This document shows, in pieces, positions 15,787-26,479 of a DNA stretch of 64,000 bases. Location: the NCBI GenBank assembly GCA_031267645.1, contig JAIRYW010000047.1:1-64000 (forward strand), in the 5' to 3' direction. A program made the translations under genes and the position numbers. The DNA is from Propionibacteriaceae bacterium (GTDB lineage: Bacteria; Actinomycetota; Actinomycetes; Propionibacteriales; Propionibacteriaceae). Position 1 is the first letter of the stretch. Each line of letters opens with the position of its first letter. Below the pieces are notes generated by a model. The model did no database searches. It was given only the letters and a program-made list of their open reading frames with translations, and was not told the origin of the DNA.

Positions 15787-16473
15787 TTAGACCAGGGGGT
15801 CCGACCCGGTGAGTCTACCCAGCCCGGCCTGGTCGGCTAGACCGACGATCCGATCCACCACCTGAGCCACCGTCAACTCGGTCGAGTCGATCACCGTCAC
15901 GCCGCTGGCGGGCCGCTCGAATTCGACCAGGGCGGAGTCCTCCCGGTCCCGGCGCAAAACCTGGTCGACCAGACCGGACCGGTCGACCGCCGGCCCCAGC
16001 TCGGCCCCCCGCCGGCGCAGTCTGACCTCGGGATCGGCCACCAGCAAGACCCGGACCTGGGCCTGGGGAGCCACCACGGTGGTGGTGTCGCGCCCCTCCA
16101 AGACGAAATCGCGCCCGGCCACGATGGCCCGCTGACGGTCCACCAGCTCAGAGCGACACCCCGGATTGGTGGCCACCGTCGAGACCCAGGCCGAGACCTC
16201 GGGCCGCCGGATCGGCTCCGTCACGTCGCGGCCGTCCCAGCGCACCCAAGGGTCGTTCGGGTCGGCTGACAATTCGAGCGCGATCGACTCGGTCAAAGCC
16301 AGCACGCCGTCGGCGTCGGTCCGGGCCAAACCCTGGCTCAGCCCGGCCCAGGCCACCGCCCGGTACATCGCCCCGGTGTCCAGGTAGCCGAAGCCGAGTC
16401 GACTGGCCACCGCCTTGGCCACCGTCGACTTGCCCGACCCAGCCGGGCCGTCAATGGCGATCAGGAACCCCAT
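15787..16473 (-). CDS. cmk: Cytidylate kinase
   Basis: A 228-residue CMP/dCMP kinase that phosphorylates CMP and dCMP to the diphosphates. The P-loop is GPAGSGKS (9-16), followed by GYLDTGAMYRA and the CMP-binding segment GRDVTEPIR; the lid-region arginines are in RLRRRGAEL. I start at 16473, where ATG overlaps the tyrA stop by one base (TGATG), rather than six codons upstream. It ends 283 bases before der, the standard tyrA-cmk-der order. Confidence 0.96.
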   Translation of the reverse strand: MGFLIAIDGPAGSGKSTVAKAVASRLGFGYLDTGAMYRAVAWAGLSQGLARTDADGVLALTESIALELSADPNDPWVRWDGRDVTEPIRRPEVSAWVSTVATNPGCRSELVDRQRAIVAGRDFVLEGRDTTTVVAPQAQVRVLLVADPEVRLRRRGAELGPAVDRSGLVDQVLRRDREDSALVEFERPASGVTVIDSTELTVAQVVDRIVGLADQAGLGRLTGSDPLV

Positions 16474-17588
16474 CAGGACCCCAGCTTCCAACCGGCCTCG
16501 ACCATGGCACTGGCCAAGTGGGCGGCCCGTTCGGCCCCCTCCACCGAGATGGTCAAGAAGCCGACCTCGCGCACGGCGTCATGCTCGATGGCGACGTCCT
16601 CGACGTTGACGCCGATGCGGTTGACGGCCGCGAAGATGCCGGCCAAAGCTCCCGGCTGGTCCGGGATCTCGATCACGACCGGCTCCCAGACGTCGCTGCG
16701 GCCCCGGCCGTGCTTGCCGGGCAGGCCCTGGGTTCCAGCTCGGCCCCGGGCGATGAAACGGCGCACCGCGCGGGTGTTGTCGAGGTTGGCGATCAGGTCG
16801 GCCAGGTCGGCTTGGACCCGCTCCAACTCGACCCGTACGGCCTCCCGGTTGAGGGCCACGATCTGACCCCACAGGTCGGGGTCGCTGGCCGCCACCCGAG
16901 TGACGTCGCGCACGCCCTGGCCGGCCAGGGACAGGTTCAGATAGGGCACGGCGTTGAGCCGGCCGGCCATCATCGAACTCATCAACTGGGGCAGATGGGA
17001 GACCTGGGCCACCGCCACGTCATGGTCGGCGGCCGACATCAAGACGACGCGCGAGCCGCATTGTCGGGCCAAGGCCTCGACCTCGGCCGTGCGCTCGAAA
17101 TCTTCCCGCCAGTGCGGCGTGATGACCCAGGTGCGGTCCAGGAACAGATCGGCCCGGGCCCCCAACGGACCGTTCCGATGGGAGCCGGCCATCGGATGCG
17201 AGCCGACGTAACGGCTGATGTCGGCCCCCCGTTCGACCAACTCGGCCAAGACGGCCGCTTTGACCGAGCCGACGTCGGTCACGGTGGCGCCGGGGCAGGC
17301 CTCCAGCTGCTCGGCCACGACCTCGGCCAAGGCCATCGGCTCGACCGCCACCACCACCAAGGCGATGGCGGACCGCTCTGGTCCGCCACTGTCGGACCAG
17401 ACCGAGCCGGCTCCGACAGCGGCGGCGGCCGCCGCCATCTCTGGTTTGGCGTCCCGCAGCCAGACCGTCCGCCCGGCCGCCCGCAGGGCCAAACCGATGG
17501 AGCAGCCGATCAGCCCGGCGCCGACGATCAAACAGTCGCCGCCGGCCGCGCCGGCTCGTTGGCCCGGCTCAGGGCTCGTTTCAGCCAT
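16473..17588 (-). CDS. tyrA: Prephenate dehydrogenase with C-terminal ACT domain
   Basis: A 371-residue TyrA that oxidatively decarboxylates prephenate to 4-hydroxyphenylpyruvate on the way to tyrosine. The NAD-binding motif [14 protein letters not shown] lies near residues 22-35 and the catalytic-domain block [13 protein letters not shown] near 128-140. A regulatory ACT domain starts at about 297 ([16 protein letters not shown]), suggesting feedback control by an aromatic amino acid. It overlaps prcA upstream by eight bases and cmk downstream by one. Confidence 0.95.
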   Translation of the reverse strand: MAETSPEPGQRAGAAGGDCLIVGAGLIGCSIGLALRAAGRTVWLRDAKPEMAAAAAAVGAGSVWSDSGGPERSAIALVVVAVEPMALAEVVAEQLEACPGATVTDVGSVKAAVLAELVERGADISRYVGSHPMAGSHRNGPLGARADLFLDRTWVITPHWREDFERTAEVEALARQCGSRVVLMSAADHDVAVAQVSHLPQLMSSMMAGRLNAVPYLNLSLAGQGVRDVTRVAASDPDLWGQIVALNREAVRVELERVQADLADLIANLDNTRAVRRFIARGRAGTQGLPGKHGRGRSDVWEPVVIEIPDQPGALAGIFAAVNRIGVNVEDVAIEHDAVREVGFLTISVEGAERAAHLASAMVEAGWKLGS

Positions 17589-18360
17589 GCTGGCCGTTCT
17601 GGTCCGTTCCGGTTCCGGCCCGCCGGCGGGGTTGCCGGGCGGGCGGGCTGGTCGGGCCGGGCGGGGCCGGATCCAAGACGGCCGCCAGCTGGGCCCGGCT
17701 GAGCCGGGCGAACTTACGGGTCTGGCGCCGGTCCCGGTCCAACACGGCGGCTTCGATGGCCTCGACCCCGACCGGGCCGTCTTGCCCCGGATCGCTGGCC
17801 AAGGCCCGCACCGCCGTGGTCAAAGCCTGCGGCAGGCTGGCCACGGTGTAGGTCTCAGCCAAGGCGGCTGAGATCTGCTCGGCCGCGCCGCCCATGACGC
17901 AGAAGTCGCGCTCGTCGGCGATCGAACCGTCGAAGGTGAGGCGGAAGATCTGGTCCTGATCCGGGCTGGGGCCCACTTCGGCCACCGCCAGCTCGACCTC
18001 GTACGGCTTCTCGGCCACGGCCGAGAAGATGGTGCCGAGGACCTGGGCGTAGGCGTTGGCCAACATCCGCCCGGTCACGTCGCGCCGGTCGTAGGCGTAA
18101 CCCCGAATGTCGGCGTGCCGGATGCCAGCGATGCGCAAGTTGTCGAACTCGTTGTAGCGGCCGACGGCGGCGAAGCCGATCCGGTCGTAGATCTCAGACA
18201 CCTTGTGCAGGGATTGGGAGAGGTTCTCGGCCACGAACAGGATGCCGTCACGGTAGCGCTGGACGATGACTGACCGGCCCCGGGCGATGCCGGCCCGGGC
18301 GAACTCGGCCCGGTCTTTGACCTGTTGCTCCGGCGAGACGTAGAACATCGGCGCGCTCAC
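17581..18360 (-). CDS. prcA: 20S proteasome subunit alpha
   Basis: A 259-residue proteasome alpha subunit, forming the outer rings and gate of the 20S core. The N-terminal helix region [20 protein letters not shown] matches actinobacterial PrcA, and [19 protein letters not shown] follows. The Pro/Arg/Gly-rich C-terminal tail after about residue 230 is variable. No catalytic Thr is present, as expected. It overlaps prcB by four bases. No pafA follows, whereas in mycobacteria pafA lies close by. Confidence 0.95.
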   Translation of the reverse strand: MSAPMFYVSPEQQVKDRAEFARAGIARGRSVIVQRYRDGILFVAENLSQSLHKVSEIYDRIGFAAVGRYNEFDNLRIAGIRHADIRGYAYDRRDVTGRMLANAYAQVLGTIFSAVAEKPYEVELAVAEVGPSPDQDQIFRLTFDGSIADERDFCVMGGAAEQISAALAETYTVASLPQALTTAVRALASDPGQDGPVGVEAIEAAVLDRDRRQTRKFARLSRAQLAAVLDPAPPGPTSPPARQPRRRAGTGTDQNGQHG

Positions 18361-19205
18361 AGCTTGGCCTCCGGTCCGTCGGGGCGCCTCTGGCGGGAAG
18401 CCACCACTTTGTCAGTCACCTTGGCCACCTCGGCCTCGGGGATCTGGCAGGACCCGGCGGCGGTGACGGCGATGACGACCGGGAAGATGCGACGGGCCAG
18501 GTCCGGTCCGCCGGTGGCGGAGTCGTCGTCGGCGGCGTCGAAGAGGGCCTGGACCACCGCCGAGACCGCTTTGGCGGTGCTGAAGTCGGGCCGGTAGAGC
18601 TTCTTCAAAGCCCCTCGGGCGAAGACCGAGCCGGAGCCGACCGAGCTGTAGCCAGTCTCCTCGTAGCAGCCGCCGGTGGCGTCGTAGGAGAAGATCCGGC
18701 CCCGGCCGGCCTGGGAGTCCCAGCCGGCGAACAGCGGCACCACCACGAAACCCTGCAAGGCCAAGCCAAGATTGCCTCGGATCATGGTGGCCAAACGGTT
18801 GGCCTTGCCGTCCAGGGTCAGGGGGGAACCCTCGATCTTCTCGTAGTGCTCCAGCTCGACCCGGAAGAGTTTGACCAAGTCGACCGCCAGCCCGGCCGAG
18901 CCGGCGATGCCGATGGCGGAGAACTCGTCCGCCGGATAGACCTTCTGAATGTCCCGCTGAGCGATCATCGAACCCATGGTGGCCCGTCGGTCCCCCGCCA
19001 TCACCACCCCCTCGGCTGTGGTCAAGGCCACGATGGTGGTGGCTCGCGGGGCCAAGGCGTCGGCCGTCAGGTTGGCCGGTCCCCCGGCCCGCAACAGACT
19101 GGGCTGGACCCGAGCGACGAACTGGGTGAACGAACTAGTGTCGGCGGCGGCCATCTCCAAGGCGCTGGGTGGGCCGGCCGGCGGCAAGAACAGCGAAGTA
19201 GACAT
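18357..19205 (-). CDS. prcB: 20S proteasome subunit beta (precursor)
   Basis: A 282-residue proteasome beta precursor. The propeptide is residues 1-55 and the mature chain begins at T56 in [20 protein letters not shown], which supplies the N-terminal Thr nucleophile. The Asp and Lys partners of the active site (DRRAT and the IQKVYP region) are present. Together with PrcA it forms the degradation chamber that in actinobacteria is usually fed by Mpa/ARC with pupylated proteins. Directly upstream is trmI, with no pup, dop or mpa in the 96-base gap. Confidence 0.96.
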   Translation of the reverse strand: MSTSLFLPPAGPPSALEMAAADTSSFTQFVARVQPSLLRAGGPANLTADALAPRATTIVALTTAEGVVMAGDRRATMGSMIAQRDIQKVYPADEFSAIGIAGSAGLAVDLVKLFRVELEHYEKIEGSPLTLDGKANRLATMIRGNLGLALQGFVVVPLFAGWDSQAGRGRIFSYDATGGCYEETGYSSVGSGSVFARGALKKLYRPDFSTAKAVSAVVQALFDAADDDSATGGPDLARRIFPVVIAVTAAGSCQIPEAEVAKVTDKVVASRQRRPDGPEAKL

Positions 19206-19301
19206 CGCCGTCTAGCCTACTGCTCTGGACCCCTCGGCCGGACGGCCGAGCCAGCGACGGCGCCCGGCCTGTGAGCCCTCGATCGCTCTGCGAGCCCGAG
19301 G

Positions 19302-20345
19302 TCAATCGGTCGGACCCTCGACGCCGCGGGGGCGGGGGCCGTCGTAATCGGAGCCGTAGGCGCCCGGGGCCGGCCGTCGGCGCTTCAAAGGGGCCTGGAC
19401 GCCGTCGCCCAAACGACGGGTCGAGACGATGAAGCCGGTGTGGCCGCGCCCGGCATGGCCGGGCCGGATGGCCAAACCCTCGGCGTGCCACTCGCGCACA
19501 TTGAGTTCGACCGCCCTGGGCTCGGTCCAACCGCCGTGGGTCCGGATGGTGTCCATCACCCGCCCCATCTGGGTGCAGGTGGCGACGTAACAACACAGCA
19601 GACCGCCCGGCGTCAGACGCTGATGCACCGAATCCACGCACTCCCAGGGGGCCAGCATGTCCAGAATGGCGCGGTCGACCGGCTCGGGGCCGATGGTCTC
19701 GACCAAGTCCCCCACCCTGAGCCGCCAGGCCGGGTGCTCGGCGCCGAAGAAATTGACCACGTTCTGGCTCGCCACCTGGGCGAAATCGGCCCGTCGCTCG
19801 TACGAGTAGAGCCGTCCGGTCGGACCGATGGCACGCAACAGGGACAGACTCAAAGCCCCCGACCCGGCCCCGGCCTCCAAGACCCTGGCCCCGGGGAAGA
19901 TGTCGGTGAACATCAAGATGTACGAGGCGTCCTTGGGGTAGATGACGGCGGCGCCCCGCTTCATCGAGACGGTGTACTCCTCCAGCAGCGGGCGCAGGGC
20001 CAAGAAGGCCACCCCGGCGGCCGAGGTCACGACCTGGCCGTCCATCAGGCCGATCAGCTGGTCGTGTTCGACGCCGCCCCAAGTCGAATGGAAGACCGCG
20101 CCGGGAGTCAGCTTGATGGAGTGGCGCCGCCCCTTGGGCGCGATCAGCGAGACCCGCTCGCCGGCGCGCAGCGGCCCGGTCGCGACACCGGACCAGGTCT
20201 GGTCCCAGTCGGCGACGGGGTCGAGCGGGCCCTGCCGGCCGAGGCCGGCCGGGTCCAGTCCAGCGGCCCCGGGGGCCAGATCGACCGGCCGGGTGGCTGG
20301 CTGGTCGGCGATGGCCTCAGCGGAGTGGTCGAACGGTTCGGTCAT
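19302..20345 (-). CDS. trmI: tRNA (adenine-58-N1)-methyltransferase TrmI
   Basis: A 347-residue TrmI that methylates A58 in the T-loop of tRNAs, working as a tetramer. The SAM-binding motif is VLEAGAGSGALSLSLL, preceded by the family hallmark PKDASYILMFTDIFPGARV; DRAILDMLAPWE is motif IV. The N-terminal ~45 residues are an unstructured Pro/Ala-rich extension, and the C-terminal tail is Arg/Pro-rich. In actinobacteria this gene typically sits at the head of the mpa-dop-pup-prcBA cluster; here prcB follows directly. It starts four bases after metH. Confidence 0.95.
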   Translation of the reverse strand: MTEPFDHSAEAIADQPATRPVDLAPGAAGLDPAGLGRQGPLDPVADWDQTWSGVATGPLRAGERVSLIAPKGRRHSIKLTPGAVFHSTWGGVEHDQLIGLMDGQVVTSAAGVAFLALRPLLEEYTVSMKRGAAVIYPKDASYILMFTDIFPGARVLEAGAGSGALSLSLLRAIGPTGRLYSYERRADFAQVASQNVVNFFGAEHPAWRLRVGDLVETIGPEPVDRAILDMLAPWECVDSVHQRLTPGGLLCCYVATCTQMGRVMDTIRTHGGWTEPRAVELNVREWHAEGLAIRPGHAGRGHTGFIVSTRRLGDGVQAPLKRRRPAPGAYGSDYDGPRPRGVEGPTD

Positions 20346-20349
20346 GGGC

Positions 20350-23300
20350 TCACCTGGCGTTGAAATAGTGGGCTTCGGGATGGCAGACGATCAGGGCGTC
20401 GGTCGACTGCTCGGGCTCCAACTGATCCTGCTCGGACAAGCTGACGCCGATCCGGTCCGCCCCCAACAATCGGACCAAGATCCGGCGTTGGGCCAGGTCG
20501 GGACAGGCCGGGTAGCCGAAGGAGTACCGGCAGCCGACCCCGCCGGTCGACTGGGGCTCCGGGTCTCGCTGCGCCATCGCGTCCCGGTCGGCTGGAACAG
20601 GTTCGGCCGGACTGGACCCGGGGCCGGCCAGACCTAGCTCTTGGCGCACCCGCTGATGCCACAGCTCGGCCAAGGCTTCGGCCAGTTGGACCGACAGACC
20701 GTGCAATTCGAGGTAATCGCGGTAATGGTCGGCCGCGAACAGATCGGCCGTGACCTGGGACAGACGCGGCCCCATGGTCACCAGTTGCAGGCCCACCAAG
20801 TCGGGCCCGAACCTTTCGGCCTCGGACCGGTCGCGGAAATAGTCGGCCAAGCAGAGCCAGGGGTCCCGGCTCTGCCGGGGGAACTGGAAACGGACCCGTT
20901 CGCGTTCCGGGGCCAGCCCGGCCTGAGCCGCCGTCGGATCGAACAGAATCAATTCCTGTCCTTGGGAGCAGACCGGCCAGTAGCCGTAGACCACGGCCGG
21001 CTCGGCCCAGCCGGCCTGCCCCATCTGATCCAACCAGCGGCGCAACCTAGGCCAGCCGGCTTGATCGACCAACTCCTGGTAGCTCGGCCCGCCGGGACTG
21101 GCTTTGAGGCCCCACTGACCGGCGAAGAGCGCCTTGCTGTCGAGCCGGGCCGCGATCTGGTTCAACTGGTCCACCTGCTCCACCCGGGCGCCCCAGAACG
21201 GCGGCCGCGGCGGCTCGACCGAGCCGGGGACCGGCCGGGCCACCGCCGAGCGGGCCGGTCCGGCGGCCGACGGTCGGTCGGCCAGACGGACGGCCGGACG
21301 GGTCACGACCGGCTCCGGGTCGTCGCCGCCGCCTTTGGCGGCCATGATCTGCTCCATCAGGCGCAAGCCTTCGAAGGCGTCCTTGGCGTAACGGACCTGG
21401 CCGCCGTACAACTGGCCCAGGTCCTGTTCGACGAAGCGACGGTTCAGGGCCGCCCCGCCCAGCAGGACCGGGTAGCGCTCGGCCAGGCCGCGCTGGGTCA
21501 ACTCGATCAAGTTGTCCCGCATCACCTCGGTCGACTTGACCAACAGCCCGGACATCCCGATGGCGTCGGCCCGATGTTCCTCGGCCGCCGCCACGATGGC
21601 GGCGATGGGCTGTTTGATGCCCAGATTGACGACCTTGTAGCCATTGTTGGAGACGATGATGTCGACCAGGTTCTTGCCGATGTCATGGACGTCGCCCAGC
21701 ACCGTGGCCAGGACCAAGGTGCCACGGTCGTGGGCCTCGGCTCCGCCCAGATGCGGCTGCAGCCAGTCCACCGCCTGCTTCATGACCTCGGCTGAACGCA
21801 AGACGAAGGGCAGCTGGGTCTGACCGGCTCCGAAACGACGGCCGACCTCCCGCATGCCCTCCAGCAGGTCGGCGTTGATGACGTCGATGGCCGGTCGCTC
21901 CCGCAGAGCCAGTGCCAGGTCGGCGGTCAGGCCGCTGGAGTCGCCCTCCAGCACCCGGGCGGTCAAACGTCGCCCGACCGGCCAGTCGGCCCGTTGGCTG
22001 GCCCGCTGTTCGGGCGAGGCCGCCTGTCCGGCCCGGTCGGACAACTCCAACAACCGGGTCAGGGGGTCGTAGCCGGGCCGGCGGCGATCATGGACCAGGT
22101 CTTGGGCGGCTTGTCGAAGTTCGTCGTCCAGATCGGCCAAGGGCATGATCCGGCCCGGCGGCACGATGGCCCAGTCCAAGCCGGCCGCCCGGCACTCGGC
22201 CAAGAAGACCGAGTTGAGGACGCGACGGGCGGTCGGGTTGAGGCCGAAGGAGACGTTGGACACCCCCAGCACGGTGTGCAGTCCGGGCCAGCGCCGCTTG
22301 AGCTGGCGGATGGCCTCGATGGTGGCCAGGCCGTCGCGGCGGGTCTCGTCCTGGCCGGTGGCGATGGGGAAGGTCAAACAGTCCACCACGATGTCGCTCA
22401 GGTTCAACCCGTGTTGGCGGCACAGGTCGTCGATCAGGGCCTCGGCCACCGCCACCTTGCGCTCGGCGCTGCGGGCCTGGCCGGCCTGGTCGATGCACAA
22501 GGCCACCACCACCGCGCCGTGCTCGACCACCTGCCGCACGATCCGGCGGTAGCGCGAATCGGGGCCCGAGCCCTCCTCGAAGCTGACCGAGTTGACCACG
22601 CTGCGGCCGGGCAGACGCTCCAGGGCGGTCTGGATGACCCGCGGGTCGGTCGAGTCGACCATGATGGGGGCGGCCACGGCTTGGGCGAAACGACCGGCCA
22701 GCTGGGCCATGTCGGCCACCGCGTCGCGTCCCACCCAGTCGACGCTGAGGTCGATGACATGGGCCCCTTGACGGACCTGGTCCCGGCCGATGGCGACGGC
22801 GTCCTCCCAGCGCTCCTCCAGCAGGGCCTGGCGGAAAGCTTTCGACCCGTTGGCGTTGGCCCGCTCCCCCACCGCCAGATACGACACCTCCTGGTCCATG
22901 GCCACGGCGCTGTAAGCCGAGGACAGAGCCGGAGCGGGCGGGACCGGCGGCCGGGTCAGCGGCCGGTCGGCCACCGCCTGGGCCAAGGCCCGGATGTGCT
23001 GCGGTGTGGTGCCGCAGCAACCGCCCACCAGGGCCAATCCGAAGCTGTCGGCGTAATCGCTCAAGGCCCGGGCCAGCTCGGACGGGGTCAGCGGGTAGAC
23101 CGCTCCGTCCGGGCCCAACTCGGGCAGGCCGGCGTTGGGCATGCAAACCAGTGGCACTTGGCTCAGACCAGCCAGCTGGCGCAGGTGGGGGCGCATCTCG
23201 GCCGGGCCGGTGGCACAGTTCAGGCCGACCCCGTCCAGGCCCAGACCGGACAGGCTGGCCCAGGCGGCGGCGATGTCGGCCCCAGCCAGCAAGGCCCCAT

Positions 23301-23898
23301 TGGTCTCGACCGTGACGTCGACCACGATGAGTTGGTCGCCGCCGGACTCGCGGCGGGCCTGGCGGGCGGCGTTGACGGCCGCCTTGGCTTGCAAGAGGTC
23401 CTGGCAGGTCTCGATCAGGAAGCCGTCCACCCCGCCGGCCAACAGGGCTCGGGCCTGGCGCAGGTAGCCCTGGCGCAGGTCGGCGTAGCTGACTTGGCCC
23501 AGACTGGCCAACTTGGTGCCCGGCCCCATCGAACCGAACACGAAACGAGGCCTCTGGGCGGTGCTGGCCCAGTCGGCCGCCGTCCGGGCCAGGCGGGCCC
23601 CGGCCTCGGCCAGCTCCTCCAGCCGATCGGTCAGACCGTACTCGCCCAATGCGGTCAGGTTGGCTCCGAAGGTGTTGCTTCCGATGATGTCCGAGCCGGC
23701 CTCCAAGTAGGCCCGATGGATCGATTCGATCAACCCAGGCTGGGTCAGGTTGAGGATCTCGGTGCAGCCGTCATGGCCGGCGTAGTCCTCCAGCGTGGGA
23801 CGCCCGGCTTGCACCATCGTGCCCATGCCGCCGTCGCCGATCAGCCGGCGGCGGCCCCAGATCTGGCGCAAGCTGGGGGTGGGGCGGAACTCGTTCAT
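20350..23898 (-). CDS. metH: Cobalamin-dependent methionine synthase
   Basis: A full-length 1182-residue MetH that transfers the methyl group of methyltetrahydrofolate to homocysteine. The four modules appear in order: the homocysteine-binding domain with zinc ligands in GLNCATG and GGCCGTT (about 294); the pterin-binding domain from about 335 (AVGERANANGSKAF); the B12-binding domain with DVHDIGKN near 736; and the C-terminal SAM-dependent reactivation domain, ending YSFGYPACPDL and HPEAHYFNAR. No cobalamin riboswitch is visible in the 86-base gap upstream, so it may be read through from the operon before it. A four-base gap leads into trmI. Confidence 0.97.
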   Translation of the reverse strand: MNEFRPTPSLRQIWGRRRLIGDGGMGTMVQAGRPTLEDYAGHDGCTEILNLTQPGLIESIHRAYLEAGSDIIGSNTFGANLTALGEYGLTDRLEELAEAGARLARTAADWASTAQRPRFVFGSMGPGTKLASLGQVSYADLRQGYLRQARALLAGGVDGFLIETCQDLLQAKAAVNAARQARRESGGDQLIVVDVTVETNGALLAGADIAAAWASLSGLGLDGVGLNCATGPAEMRPHLRQLAGLSQVPLVCMPNAGLPELGPDGAVYPLTPSELARALSDYADSFGLALVGGCCGTTPQHIRALAQAVADRPLTRPPVPPAPALSSAYSAVAMDQEVSYLAVGERANANGSKAFRQALLEERWEDAVAIGRDQVRQGAHVIDLSVDWVGRDAVADMAQLAGRFAQAVAAPIMVDSTDPRVIQTALERLPGRSVVNSVSFEEGSGPDSRYRRIVRQVVEHGAVVVALCIDQAGQARSAERKVAVAEALIDDLCRQHGLNLSDIVVDCLTFPIATGQDETRRDGLATIEAIRQLKRRWPGLHTVLGVSNVSFGLNPTARRVLNSVFLAECRAAGLDWAIVPPGRIMPLADLDDELRQAAQDLVHDRRRPGYDPLTRLLELSDRAGQAASPEQRASQRADWPVGRRLTARVLEGDSSGLTADLALALRERPAIDVINADLLEGMREVGRRFGAGQTQLPFVLRSAEVMKQAVDWLQPHLGGAEAHDRGTLVLATVLGDVHDIGKNLVDIIVSNNGYKVVNLGIKQPIAAIVAAAEEHRADAIGMSGLLVKSTEVMRDNLIELTQRGLAERYPVLLGGAALNRRFVEQDLGQLYGGQVRYAKDAFEGLRLMEQIMAAKGGGDDPEPVVTRPAVRLADRPSAAGPARSAVARPVPGSVEPPRPPFWGARVEQVDQLNQIAARLDSKALFAGQWGLKASPGGPSYQELVDQAGWPRLRRWLDQMGQAGWAEPAVVYGYWPVCSQGQELILFDPTAAQAGLAPERERVRFQFPRQSRDPWLCLADYFRDRSEAERFGPDLVGLQLVTMGPRLSQVTADLFAADHYRDYLELHGLSVQLAEALAELWHQRVRQELGLAGPGSSPAEPVPADRDAMAQRDPEPQSTGGVGCRYSFGYPACPDLAQRRILVRLLGADRIGVSLSEQDQLEPEQSTDALIVCHPEAHYFNAR

Positions 23899-23984
23899 CG
23901 TCAGGCCACAATACGGCGCCCGGACGGACGACCGAGCGACTCGATCCCCCGGCGGGGGAAGCAGTCAGCGGCGGTCGGTCCGGC

Positions 23985-26444
23985 TCACACCCCCAGACGC
24001 TGGCGGCGCAGCAGTTCCTCCTCCGACTGGTCCGAGCCGGGCCGATGGCCGGGCAGGGGCAGGATGCGCTGGTCGATGGCGTCGACGATGGTGCTGGCCT
24101 GGGGGAAGAAGAGGGCCTCCAGCTCCGGGGCCGGCGTGATGTGGTTGCGCGAGCCCAGCACCACGGCCGGGGCGTCCAGAACGTCGAAGCAGGCTTGCTG
24201 GACGGTGGTGGCGACGGTCTGCAGGAAACAGCCGCGTTCGACCGCGTCGGTGGCCAAGAGCAGCCGGCCGGTCTTGCGCACCGAGGCGATGATCGGGTCC
24301 AGGTTGAGCGGGGCCAAGAAGCGCAGGTCGATGACCTCGGCTGACACCCCGTAGTCCGACTTCAAGCGGTCGGCCGCGGCCAGGGCGCGGTACAAGGTCG
24401 GGCCGAGGGTCACGATGGTGATGTCGGAGCCCTCCCGGCGCAGAGCCGGCTCCCCCTCCGGAGTCTCGTAGTAACCGGTCGGCACGCCGCCGCGTTCGAA
24501 TTGCTCGCCGATGTCGTACAACATCTGCGACTCCAAGAAGACCACCGGGTCGGTCCCGGCCAAGGCCAGGTTGAGCATGCCCTTGGCGTCGGTCGGGGTG
24601 GTCGGGTAGTAGACCTTGAGACCGGGGATGTGGGCCACGATGGCGGACCAGTCCTGCGAGTGCTGGGCACCGTACTTGTTGCCGACCGAGACCCGGATGA
24701 CCAGCGGCAGCTTGAGCAGCCCGGCCGACATGGCCTGCCACTTGGCGGCCTGGTTCAAGATCTCGTCGCCGGCCCGGCCCAAGAAGTCGCAGTACATCAG
24801 CTCGACCACGGCCCGGCCGCCGCTCAGCGCGTAACCCACCCCGGCGCCGACGATGGCGGCCTCCGAGATGGGCGAGTTGAACAACCGGTTGTACGGCAGC
24901 AGCTCGGTCAGACCCCGGTAGACGGCGAAGGCGCCGCCCCAATCGCGGTTATCCTCGCCCCAGGCCGCCATGGTCGGGTCGATCGAGAAGCGGTGGGCCA
25001 TGGCCTCGAACAGACCGTCGCGCAGTTGATAGGCCTTGACCTTGGAGACGGCTTGGCCGTGCTCGTCGGTGGCCCGCCGTGTCTTGGTCGCGATGGCCTT
25101 GAGTCGGGCGTTGTCGGTCAGAGGCTGGGACAGTTCGGCCCGGCGGTCGACCGCGAAACTCTCGACGTGCTGGTTCGAGTACATGACCGACTCGATGAAG
25201 GGAGCGTCCACCCGGGGGCAGGCCTGGTCGTCGGCCGCCAGGGCCAAGACCCGGGCCAGGCGGTCGACCACGGCGGCCTGGATGTCGTCGATGGCGCTCG
25301 GCGTGATGACGCCGTTGCCGACCAAGAGGTCGCCGAAGGCCCGGATCGAATCGGCCTCCTGCCACAGCTCGACTTCTTCCTTGCTGCGGTAACTGGAGGC
25401 GTCAGAGGGCGAATGCCCGGACACCCGGTAGGTGATGACGTCGAGTAGGACCGGGCCCTGCCCGGACTCCAGCAGCTCCTTCTTCCGCCGCACCGCGTTG
25501 GCCACCGCCAGAGGGTTGAAACCGTCCACTCGTTCGGCGTGCATGGCCTCCGGATTGACGCCGGCCCCGACCCGGGCCAGGACGTCGTAGCCCATGGTCT
25601 CGCCGTCGGTCTGACCGCCCATGCCGTAGAAATTGTTGAAGATGTTGAACAGGATGGGCGGGTTGCCACCGGCCGACTCCGGCCAGAGCTGACGGAACTG
25701 GTCCATGGCGGAGAAGCAGATGGCCTCCCAGACCGGACCGCAGCCCAGCGAGGCGTCGCCGATGTTGGCCACCACCACGCCCGGCTCCTGGTTGATCCGC
25801 TTGTACAGGGCGGCCCCCTGGGCGATGGGGGCCGAACCGCCCACGATGGCGTTGTTCGGCATGGCCCCGAAGGGAGCGAAGAAGGCGTGCATCGACCCGC
25901 CCATGCCCCGGTTGAAGCCGGCTTTGCGGGCGAAGATCTCGGCCAAGGTGCCGAAGAGGATGAAATTAGCCGACAGGTCCTGATCCGACTGATAGCCGAT
26001 CCGCTCGGCCAGAGCCAGGGTCTCGCCGCCCAAGAAGGACTGCATGACCTGAGCCACATCGGCCGTCGGCAGCTGACGGGCGGCCGAGAAGCACTTGGCC
26101 AGGATCTCGCCGTGGGAACGGTGCGAGCCGAAGACGAGGTCACGGGGACCGAGTTCCAAAGCCTGACCCACCACGGCCGCCTCTTGCCCGATCGACAGGT
26201 GGGCCGGGCCGGCGTGGTTGTAGGGCACGCCCTGCCAGGCTCCGGTGGTCTTGATCGAGTTCAGCATCGACTCGAACTGACGCACCACGATCATGTCGTG
26301 CAGGACGTCGACCAAGCCCTGGGGGCCGTAACGGGCCATCTCGGTGCCGAGATCGAGCTGATAGGTGTTGAGCGGTATCTCAGAGAACCGGATGGCGCCT
26401 CTGGCCCGCACCACGGCGGGGTCGACGAGCAGGGACTTGGTCAT
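23985..26444 (-). CDS. 2-oxo acid dehydrogenase E1, alpha and beta subunits fused
   Basis: An 819-residue thiamine-diphosphate enzyme in which E1-alpha (about 1-440) and E1-beta (about 455-800) form one chain. The alpha half shows [17 protein letters not shown], the ThDP/Mg motif [13 protein letters not shown]...NN (GDG is here GDA, and about ten residues are inserted before the NN), and [20 protein letters not shown]. The beta half has [20 protein letters not shown] and [13 protein letters not shown]-like blocks. E1 decarboxylates a 2-oxo acid and acylates lipoyl-E2. The start at 26444 lies after the E3 gene; the frame further upstream has no family sequence. E2 and E3 are its immediate neighbours. 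Pyruvate is the simplest substrate guess. Confidence 0.9.
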   Translation of the reverse strand: MTKSLLVDPAVVRARGAIRFSEIPLNTYQLDLGTEMARYGPQGLVDVLHDMIVVRQFESMLNSIKTTGAWQGVPYNHAGPAHLSIGQEAAVVGQALELGPRDLVFGSHRSHGEILAKCFSAARQLPTADVAQVMQSFLGGETLALAERIGYQSDQDLSANFILFGTLAEIFARKAGFNRGMGGSMHAFFAPFGAMPNNAIVGGSAPIAQGAALYKRINQEPGVVVANIGDASLGCGPVWEAICFSAMDQFRQLWPESAGGNPPILFNIFNNFYGMGGQTDGETMGYDVLARVGAGVNPEAMHAERVDGFNPLAVANAVRRKKELLESGQGPVLLDVITYRVSGHSPSDASSYRSKEEVELWQEADSIRAFGDLLVGNGVITPSAIDDIQAAVVDRLARVLALAADDQACPRVDAPFIESVMYSNQHVESFAVDRRAELSQPLTDNARLKAIATKTRRATDEHGQAVSKVKAYQLRDGLFEAMAHRFSIDPTMAAWGEDNRDWGGAFAVYRGLTELLPYNRLFNSPISEAAIVGAGVGYALSGGRAVVELMYCDFLGRAGDEILNQAAKWQAMSAGLLKLPLVIRVSVGNKYGAQHSQDWSAIVAHIPGLKVYYPTTPTDAKGMLNLALAGTDPVVFLESQMLYDIGEQFERGGVPTGYYETPEGEPALRREGSDITIVTLGPTLYRALAAADRLKSDYGVSAEVIDLRFLAPLNLDPIIASVRKTGRLLLATDAVERGCFLQTVATTVQQACFDVLDAPAVVLGSRNHITPAPELEALFFPQASTIVDAIDQRILPLPGHRPGSDQSEEELLRRQRLGV

Positions 26445-26479
26445 TGTCTTGGTCCTCGATTCTTTTCTGCTGGCACGGC

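Noticed and set aside
23899-23984. Cobalamin riboswitch upstream of metH
   Set aside because: The 86-base gap is too short for the known fold and no B12-box sequence was seen.
20641-24354. Very long plus-strand open frames opposite metH and the E1 gene
   Set aside because: They mirror real minus-strand genes, are rich in Gly, Gln, His and Arg, and show no domain. They follow from the strong third-position GC bias.
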